Source: CAZSAK01 sp964605155 (GTDB lineage: Bacteria; Pseudomonadota; Gammaproteobacteria; SZUA-140). Taken from it: a stretch of DNA of 48,459 nt. The notes under the pieces were generated by a model. The model saw nothing but the letters and a program-made list of their open reading frames with translations. It did not search any database and was not told the DNA's origin. The position numbers were made by a program, and so were the translations under genes. The first letter of the stretch is position 1, and every line of letters begins with the position of its first letter. Below, piece after piece: positions 42,839 to 48,459 of this stretch. The stretch lies in assembly GCA_964605155.1 (NCBI GenBank), contig CAZSAK010000020.1, positions 1-48,459 on the forward strand. The letters run 5' to 3'.

Positions 42839-43307
42839 AGATTCTATCAAGACAAATATCCGCAATACAGATCTCGAGGTACGGAAAAAGGCACTCGATT
42901 TGCTGGCCAGACGCGAACATGCCACACAGGAAATACGTGCCAAGTTGATCGGCAGGGGGTTGGCCCCGCCGATAGTCGATGAGGTCCTGAAGTCGCTGGC
43001 AACCGAAGGGTTGTTGAGCGACCGGCGGTTTGTCGAAAACTATATACGGGCACGCAAGGATCGCGGTTATGGTCCATTGCGTATCCAGGCCGAGTTGAGG
43101 CAGCGCGATATCGATGAGGATCTGATCAGCCGGTATGTCGATCCCCATGACCGGGCATGGTCAGAGAGCATCAAGTCTGTCCGGCACAAGCGCTTCGGTG
43201 ATTACATGCCTGGCGATATTAAGGAACGTGCCAGGCAGACCCGGTTCCTGCAGTATCGCGGTTTTACCGGCGAACAGATCTCCCGTCTCTTCAAGCATGT
43301 CGAATAG
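42831..43307 (+). CDS. recX: Regulatory protein RecX
   Basis: A 158-residue helical-repeat protein that caps and regulates RecA filaments. Features are KALDLLARREHATQEIRAKL near the N-terminus, LLSDRRFVENYIRARKDRGYGP and the C-terminal RFLQYRGFTGEQI. It starts with GTG, overlapping the end of recA by 8 bases, so translation is coupled. Order recA-recX-alaS is standard. Confidence 0.93.
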   Translation: MPEDSIKTNIRNTDLEVRKKALDLLARREHATQEIRAKLIGRGLAPPIVDEVLKSLATEGLLSDRRFVENYIRARKDRGYGPLRIQAELRQRDIDEDLISRYVDPHDRAWSESIKSVRHKRFGDYMPGDIKERARQTRFLQYRGFTGEQISRLFKHVE

Positions 43308-43416
43308 TACATGGCCATCTTGTATTGCGCAGGCCGTTGACTGGCCCGGGAAGTCTTGTTCAGTGTATTCTTAAAACCCTCTTGCAACTTGTTGATTTCA
43401 AGTTGATACTTATCTG

Positions 43417-46026
43417 ATGAAATCGAGTTCGCAGCTACGCAAGGCATTTCTGGAATATTTTGGCTCACACGGACACGAGATCGTGCCCAGCAGTTCGCTG
43501 GTGCCTGCCAATGACCCGACCCTGTTATTTACCAATGCCGGTATGGTTCAGTTCAAGGATGTCTTTCTCGGCATCGAAAAGCGTCCCTATGTGCGGGCCG
43601 CGAGTTCACAGCGTTGCGTGCGCGCGGGAGGCAAGCACAACGATCTTGAAAACGTCGGTTACACGGAACGCCATCACACCTTTTTCGAAATGCTCGGTAA
43701 TTTTAGTTTTGGTGATTATTTCAAACGGGAGGCGATAGGCTATGCATGGGAATTTCTCACCCGGGAACTGGCCATCCCTGCAGATAAATTATGGGTTACC
43801 GTTCATGAAGAAGATACCGAGGCGGCTGAGATCTGGTTAAAGGAAATAGGCGTCGATGAAAGACGTTTTGTACGCATCAATACCGATGACAATTTCTGGT
43901 CGATGGGAGATACCGGTCCATGCGGACCCTGTTCGGAGATCTTCTATGATCATGGTCCGGAGGTAGCGGGTGGTCCGCCAGGTTCACCCGATGCGGATGG
44001 AGATCGTTACGTGGAGATATGGAACCTGGTATTTATGCAGTATAACCGGGATGCAAAGGGCACGATGAGCCCCTTGCCGAGACCATCGGTTGATACCGGT
44101 ATGGGCCTGGAGCGTTTGACGGCGGTGATACAGGGCGTACACGGCAATTACGAAATTGATTCCTTTCAGCACCTGCTCAAGGCAGCGGCCAAGATCGTAG
44201 GCCACAGGGATACACGCAACAATTCACTGCGCGTGATCGCCGACCACATACGTTCCACCGCGTTTCTGATCGTCGATGGGGTGATGCCATCCAACGAAGG
44301 CCGGGGCTATGTGCTGCGGCGTATCATCAGACGCGCCGTGCGCCATGGTTATGAACTCGGGATGAAGCAGCCATTTTTCTACAAGCTGGTTCCCGCATTA
44401 AATGCCGAGATGGGTGAGGCCTATCCGGAGCTCGCGGAGGCGCAGTCACAGGTGGAGAGAATACTCCGGCAGGAGGAAGAACGGTTCGCCGAGACACTGG
44501 AACAGGGCATGAAGATTCTTAAGGAAAGCATCGAGAGGCTGCCTGCCGACACCAGGTTATTGCCTGGTGAAATCGTTTTCAAACTCTATGATACCTACGG
44601 ATTCCCCGTCGATCTGACCGCCGATTATGCTGCTTCTCATGACGTGGCACTCGATATGGCAGGTTATGAACGCGAGATGCAGGGCCAGCGGGAACGGGCA
44701 AGGGCCGCGGGCCATTTTGTCGCAGATTACAGCGAGCAGCTGGCGATTGAGGGTAAATGCGAGTTTACCGGTTACCATCATCTGATCGAAACCAGTCATG
44801 TGACCGGCGTGTTCAAGCGTGATCAGGCCGTGGACAGTCTGGAAACAGGCGATACAGGCAGCATCATACTCGATAAAACGCCCTTTTATGCCGAATCCGG
44901 CGGCCAGGTCGGTGACCGTGGAGAGATCATCCGCGGAAATAATATCTTCAAGGTCGATGACACACGCAAGCACGGCAGTGATATCCACGTACATATCGGC
45001 AAGGTCGTCAGCGGTACATTTCATGTGGGGGACGGAGTCGAGGCCTGTGTCGACAAACACGCCCGTAAGACCACGGCGCTGAATCATTCGGCGACCCATT
45101 TACTGCACGCATCGCTGAGAGAAGTATTGGGCGAGCATGTCACCCAGAAGGGCTCTCTGGTCGAGCCTGACCGGTTACGCTTCGATTTTTCCCACTTTGA
45201 ACCCTTGAGCCGTGAACAAATAATCCGGATTGAATCGTTGGTGAATGAACAGATTCGTGAAAATAATGATGTGCAAACCCGCATTATGTCATACGACGAT
45301 GCTATAGCAGCCGGGGCGATCGCCCTGTTCGGCGAGAAATATGGTAATGAGGTACGGGTGCTCAGTATGGGTGACTTTTCCACCGAACTATGCGGTGGTA
45401 CCCATGTGAAACGCGCCGGTGATATCGGATTGTTCAAGATCGTTTCAGAGACAGGGGTTGCATCCGGGATACGCCGGATTGAGGCTATTACCGGAGAGCG
45501 TGCCCTGGGATGGATCGAGCAAAGTGAGCGACAACTGTCACTTATCGCGGAAGCGGTAAAGGGTGGTCGTGACGACGTCGGCGATAAGGTACTGCAAATG
45601 CAGGAGCGTAACCGTCAGCTCGAAAAGGAAATCGAAAGGATGAAGGCAAAACTGGCCAGCAGCGCGGGGAGCGATCTGGCATCACAGGCACTCGAGGTCA
45701 ATGGTACACGGGTGCTGGCAGCAAAACTGGATGGTGCCGATCCCAAATCATTGCGTGATACCGTCGATCAACTCAAGAACAAACTGGGTACGGCGGTCAT
45801 CGTGCTGGCGACCGTCAAGGATGACAAGGTCAACCTGGTTGCCGGAGTGACAAAGGATCGCGTCGATCAGATCAAGGCCTCGGAACTGGCTAATCTCATT
45901 GCCCAGCAGGTGGGTGGCAAGGGAGGGGGGCGGCCCGATATGGCCCAGGCCGGAGGAAATGAACCCGCGGGTCTCGACTCCGCGCTCGCCAAGGTGCCGG
46001 AATGGGTACAGCAACAACTCATCTGA
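43417..46026 (+). CDS. alaS: Alanyl-tRNA synthetase
   Basis: An 869-residue class II synthetase. The aminoacylation core (LRKAFLEYFGSHGHEIVPSS, FTNAGMVQFKDVFLG and QRCVRAGGKHNDLENVG) is followed by the editing domain with zinc-binding HSATHLLH and CGGTHVKRAGDIG. The C-terminal oligomerisation domain is GGKGGGRPDMAQAGG. Normal length. It acts in translation, and in E. coli also represses its own gene. Confidence 0.97.
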   Translation: MKSSSQLRKAFLEYFGSHGHEIVPSSSLVPANDPTLLFTNAGMVQFKDVFLGIEKRPYVRAASSQRCVRAGGKHNDLENVGYTERHHTFFEMLGNFSFGDYFKREAIGYAWEFLTRELAIPADKLWVTVHEEDTEAAEIWLKEIGVDERRFVRINTDDNFWSMGDTGPCGPCSEIFYDHGPEVAGGPPGSPDADGDRYVEIWNLVFMQYNRDAKGTMSPLPRPSVDTGMGLERLTAVIQGVHGNYEIDSFQHLLKAAAKIVGHRDTRNNSLRVIADHIRSTAFLIVDGVMPSNEGRGYVLRRIIRRAVRHGYELGMKQPFFYKLVPALNAEMGEAYPELAEAQSQVERILRQEEERFAETLEQGMKILKESIERLPADTRLLPGEIVFKLYDTYGFPVDLTADYAASHDVALDMAGYEREMQGQRERARAAGHFVADYSEQLAIEGKCEFTGYHHLIETSHVTGVFKRDQAVDSLETGDTGSIILDKTPFYAESGGQVGDRGEIIRGNNIFKVDDTRKHGSDIHVHIGKVVSGTFHVGDGVEACVDKHARKTTALNHSATHLLHASLREVLGEHVTQKGSLVEPDRLRFDFSHFEPLSREQIIRIESLVNEQIRENNDVQTRIMSYDDAIAAGAIALFGEKYGNEVRVLSMGDFSTELCGGTHVKRAGDIGLFKIVSETGVASGIRRIEAITGERALGWIEQSERQLSLIAEAVKGGRDDVGDKVLQMQERNRQLEKEIERMKAKLASSAGSDLASQALEVNGTRVLAAKLDGADPKSLRDTVDQLKNKLGTAVIVLATVKDDKVNLVAGVTKDRVDQIKASELANLIAQQVGGKGGGRPDMAQAGGNEPAGLDSALAKVPEWVQQQLI

Positions 46027-46053
46027 ATCAACGTACAAGATTGATAATAATAA

Positions 46054-47271
46054 ATGGCATTGATAGTTCAAAAATACGGTGGGACCTCTGTCGCCAATCC
46101 TGAACGCATCAGGCGTGTCGCCGAAAAGATCATAGCGTCGCGCGGCCTCGATCACCGTCTGGTTGTGGTGGTATCTGCGATGAGCGGCGAGACTGACCGG
46201 CTGATCTCTTTGGCCAGATCGATCACTTCCCGCCCGAAGCCGCGCGAACTGGATGTGCTGTTGTCGACGGGTGAGCAGGTGACCATTGCCCTGTTGAGTA
46301 TTACGCTGGAAGCACTCGGTTGTCCTGCCCATTCCTATACCGGTGCACAGGTTCATATCCGCACTGACAGTACCCACAACAAGGCACGCATCATGGAAAT
46401 CGATGCGGCGCGTGTTCACAGAGATCTGGATGATGGGTGCGTGGTGGTGGTGGCCGGCTTCCAGGGTGTGGATGAATCCGGCAATATTACCACCCTGGGA
46501 AGGGGAGGGTCGGATACCACGGCGGTGGCACTGGCGGCGGCATTGAAAGCCGATGAATGCCAGATATTTACCGATGTCAAGGGTGTCTACACCACGGATC
46601 CGCGTGTAGTCGCTGAAGCCCGCCTGCTGGACAGGATTACCTATGAAGAGATGCTGGAGATGGCAAGCCTTGGCGCCAAGGTGCTGCAGATTCGTTCTGT
46701 GGAATTCGCCAGTAAATATAATGTGCCGTTACGTGTATTATCCTCGTTCGAGGAGGGTGATGGCACTCTGATTACCAGTGAGGAAGAAGGGATGGAGCAA
46801 GCAATAATTTCTGGAATTGCATTCAATCGTGATGAGGCGAAGCTAACCATACTGGGTGTGCCAGATCAACCGGGAATTGCCTCACAAATTCTCAGTCCGG
46901 TTGCAGATGCCGACATAGAGGTCGATATGATCGTACAGAACGTGGCACAGGATGCAACCACGGATTTTACATTTACGGTGCATCGTAATGATTACGACAG
47001 GGCGCTGGATATTTTACAGAATATTGCAAAAAAAATGGGTGCTCGTGAAGTGGCAGGTGATGACAAGATCGTAAAGATTTCAATTGTTGGGGTGGGTATG
47101 CGCTCACATGCCGGTATCGCCAGCACCATGTTCAAAACTCTGGCCAAGGAGGGTATCAACATCCGTATGATCTCGACTTCCGAGATCAAGATCTCTGTTG
47201 TAGTGGATGAGAAATATCTTGAATTGGCTGTCAGGTCACTGCATGACGCCTTTGACCTTGCCCATCAGTGA
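46054..47271 (+). CDS. lysC: Aspartate kinase
   Basis: A 405-residue kinase that phosphorylates aspartate to start lysine, methionine and threonine synthesis. KYGGTSVANPERI is the nucleotide/catalytic site, and VAGFQGVDESGNITTLGRGGSDTTAVALA is the Asp-binding region (split here for description). Two ACT domains in the C-terminal part (about 265-400; ILGVPDQPGIASQI and VGVGMRSHAGIASTMF) allow feedback inhibition, normally by lysine plus threonine. Monofunctional: no homoserine dehydrogenase domain. It follows alaS by 27 bases. Confidence 0.95.
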   Translation: MALIVQKYGGTSVANPERIRRVAEKIIASRGLDHRLVVVVSAMSGETDRLISLARSITSRPKPRELDVLLSTGEQVTIALLSITLEALGCPAHSYTGAQVHIRTDSTHNKARIMEIDAARVHRDLDDGCVVVVAGFQGVDESGNITTLGRGGSDTTAVALAAALKADECQIFTDVKGVYTTDPRVVAEARLLDRITYEEMLEMASLGAKVLQIRSVEFASKYNVPLRVLSSFEEGDGTLITSEEEGMEQAIISGIAFNRDEAKLTILGVPDQPGIASQILSPVADADIEVDMIVQNVAQDATTDFTFTVHRNDYDRALDILQNIAKKMGAREVAGDDKIVKISIVGVGMRSHAGIASTMFKTLAKEGINIRMISTSEIKISVVVDEKYLELAVRSLHDAFDLAHQ

Positions 47272-47446
47272 CATCCTGAGACGTTTGTAAGGATAGTGAT
47301 CTGTTCTTTATAAATACAGGATAAACAATCAGTTAAAGACTCCATATAGTTTTTGAGAGAGACGCCGATAAACCCAAAGAAGTTTAGGGAAGTTGGTTAT
47401 CAAAAACTTATACCAGGCAGTTGGTATATCGGTAAGGAGACGAATG

Positions 47447-47635
47447 ATGCTGATTTTAACACGGCGAGTGGGTGAGACACTGATGATTGGCGATGACGTA
47501 ACAGTGACTGTACTGGGTGTTCGCGGTAATCAGGTTCGTATAGGTGTTAATGCCCCTAAGGAAGTTACCGTACATCGCGAAGAGATTTATGATCGCATTC
47601 AAAAAGAGAAAGAAGAAGGCAAAAAGGCCGTTTAG
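47447..47635 (+). CDS. csrA: Carbon storage regulator CsrA
   Basis: A 62-residue RNA-binding dimer. It starts MLILTRRVGETLMIG and continues VTVLGVRGNQVRIGVNAPKEV and VHREEIY, all CsrA signatures. The binding residues L4, R6 and R44 (in VHREEI) are kept. It controls translation of many mRNAs by masking ribosome binding sites. ATG at 47447 is preferred because AAGGAG lies upstream at normal spacing. A readthrough from lysC is possible, with a gap of about 175 bases. Confidence 0.95.
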   Translation: MLILTRRVGETLMIGDDVTVTVLGVRGNQVRIGVNAPKEVTVHREEIYDRIQKEKEEGKKAV

Positions 47636-47984
47636 TCTATTATCAAATCTCCAGTTTTCTCTTCTATCGTAAACGATACCTTTTGCGTATAAAATCCTTA
47701 TTAGGTATCCTTGCCTGCCTGGACTTGGCTGTATTATCAGGCAGGTGGATACTATCTCACGCCCATTTTACTAATCGAATGATCCAGCGTGTGATTTGAT
47801 CACCGAATAGCCTGGTCAATTCGGCTGGATGCGGTTTGAAACATTCAAGCCTTCTGAAGTATTCTAGGTCCAGCAACTCTGTCCTCATTGAGAGAAAATA
47901 GTGGGTCGTAGCGATTTTACGCGACCAAAAACGCAATCCTGTGGTATAAGTTTATTAGTCGAACATCCTGACATAGTTATTAAA
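47636..47984. other. Intergenic region between csrA and tRNA-Ser with an 8-bp hairpin
   Basis: No gene is supported. A perfect stem CCTGCCTG/CAGGCAGG (47714-47721 and 47738-47745, 16-base loop) may end the csrA transcript, although no T-run follows. A TATAAG at 47945-47950 is a possible -10 box for the tRNA. Confidence 0.5.
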
Positions 47985-48078
47985 GGAGAGATGGCCGAGT
48001 TGGCTGAAGGCGCTCCCCTGCTAAGGGAGTATGGGGTTAATAGCTCCATCGAGGGTTCGAATCCCTCTCTCTCCGCCA
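47985..48078 (+). tRNA. tRNA-Ser(GCT), CCA encoded
   Basis: Acceptor stem GGAGAGA pairs with TCTCTCC, then discriminator G and CCA. The anticodon loop reads CTGCTAA, giving anticodon GCT, which reads AGC and AGU serine codons. The long variable arm typical of tRNA-Ser is present, with GGTTCGAATCC as T-arm. Its position after csrA is conserved in related bacteria. Confidence 0.95.
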
Positions 48079-48129
48079 TCATCATTTGTATGAACCCGAA
48101 GGGCTCAGTCAAATGCTGTTAGTGAAGCT

Positions 48130-48145
48130 GGATTCGAACCCTCGA
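48130..48145 (-). repeat. 16-base inverted copy of the tRNA-Ser T-arm
   Basis: On the minus strand this reads TCGAGGGTTCGAATCC, identical to tRNA-Ser positions 48049-48064. Such T-arm copies are typical of attachment-site remnants but could also be a decayed tRNA. Confidence 0.55.
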
Positions 48146-48161
48146 ACTAAATCGATGGGTT

Positions 48162-48187
48162 GATGCAGGCCATCCCTGGCCTGCATC
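48162..48187. terminator. 11-bp perfect hairpin after tRNA-Ser
   Basis: GATGCAGGCCA and TGGCCTGCATC with a TCCC loop. It is strong and GC-rich, but without a T-tract, so it may stabilise the 3' end or act with Rho. Confidence 0.45.
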
Positions 48188-48388
48188 CTGACGGAGGTAC
48201 TGTGTACGTCCCGATTCACTCCCGGTGAACGGTCAATGACTGAGCGTACGAAGTGTGCGAAAGATTATGCCGCAATAAACAAGATAATAAATAGTGTCTA
48301 TACGTGATAAAATAAATATACGATGCAGTATCTTGACATAAGCTGAAATACCGACATTCTACAATCTTCGGTTTCTATTATATCGATT

Positions 48389-48459
48389 GCGCCCGTAGCT
48401 CAGTTGGATAGAGTACCTGGCTACGAACCAGGCGGTCGGGAGTTCGAATCTCTCCGGGC
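48389..48459 (+). tRNA. tRNA-Arg(ACG), truncated by the window end
   Basis: Acceptor 5' strand GCGCCCG, D-arm AGCTCAGTTGGATAGAGT, and anticodon stem CCTGG/CCAGG around loop CTACGAA, giving anticodon ACG (A34 normally edited to inosine). The T-arm GGGAGTTCGAATCTCTC is present. The last acceptor bases, discriminator and CCA are past the window. Confidence 0.93.

Larger units (their letters stand above)
48079..48388. other. Spacer between the two tRNA genes with a T-arm-like inverted copy and a strong hairpin
   Basis: No protein gene is supported. It contains a 16-base reverse copy of the tRNA-Ser T-arm (48130-48145), a perfect 11-bp stem at 48162-48187, and TTGACA at 48333-48338 upstream of tRNA-Arg. 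The best -10 candidates are TACAAT (21 bases away, too far) and CATTCT (16 bases). Confidence 0.5.

Noticed and set aside
47885..48112. Minus-strand ORF across tRNA-Ser containing AEREGFEPS
   Set aside because: This text is the antisense of the tRNA-Ser T-arm, a well-known false protein call next to tRNA genes.
1..48459. CRISPR array, prophage or toxin-antitoxin system
   Set aside because: No regularly spaced direct repeats, phage structural genes or paired small toxin-antitoxin ORFs were recognised on either strand.

Overview
The window looks like a scaffold from an uncultured gammaproteobacterium, probably assembled from a metagenome. Two conserved gene orders support this: ffs-dnaX-ybaB-recR, and pncC-thpR-recA-recX-alaS-lysC-csrA-tRNA-Ser-tRNA-Arg. 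The compact xseB-ispA-dxs run and the parE-parC pair agree with it. I cannot name an order or genus from sequence alone. A run of ten N's inside recA, with different recA sequence repeated on both sides, marks a scaffold join.

Region 1 (1-15.7 kb) is an accessory, insertion-sequence-scarred island. Most genes lie on the minus strand. It holds a cyclic-nucleotide-binding/Asp-hydroxylase fusion, an oxoamine synthase of the serine palmitoyltransferase/AONS family, and a GC-rich minus-strand block. That block contains an NTP transferase, a PAP2 phosphatase, a gene tail, a 'quinate 5-dehydrogenase'-family protein and an NAD-dependent epimerase/reductase. A roughly 600 bp AT-rich piece carrying a truncated glycosyltransferase splits the block. 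Then come a Tat-exported PhoD-like phosphatase/phosphodiesterase, a G-rich-linker lipoprotein and, on the plus strand, a large RND/MMPL exporter. Remnants of at least three IS3-type elements and one IS1595 (ISXO2-like) element lie among them. As a hypothesis only, the gene set resembles a pathway for an unusual long-chain amino-ketone or sphingoid-like lipid: condensation, ketone reduction, hydroxylation, head-group chemistry and export. The patchy base composition means that assembly error or serial transfer must be excluded first.

Region 2 (15.7-28.1 kb) is ordinary chromosome. It holds a small DUF2892 membrane protein, 4.5S RNA with its promoter, dnaX-ybaB-recR, a secreted PQQ-type sugar dehydrogenase with a small membrane protein, a pterin dehydratase plus M48 protease, oligoribonuclease, a class I glutamine amidotransferase, folE2-queD, and xseB-ispA-dxs.

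Region 3 (28.4-41.4 kb) holds topoisomerase IV (parE-parC), htpX, a FimX-like REC-GGDEF-EAL protein with degenerate catalytic motifs, the complete EF-P lysylation set (epmB, divergent efp, epmA), a PilZ protein, phosphatidylserine decarboxylase, pncC and thpR.

Region 4 (41.5-48.46 kb) holds the gapped recA, recX, alaS, the aspartate kinase gene lysC, csrA, tRNA-Ser(GCT) and a tRNA-Arg(ACG) cut by the window end.
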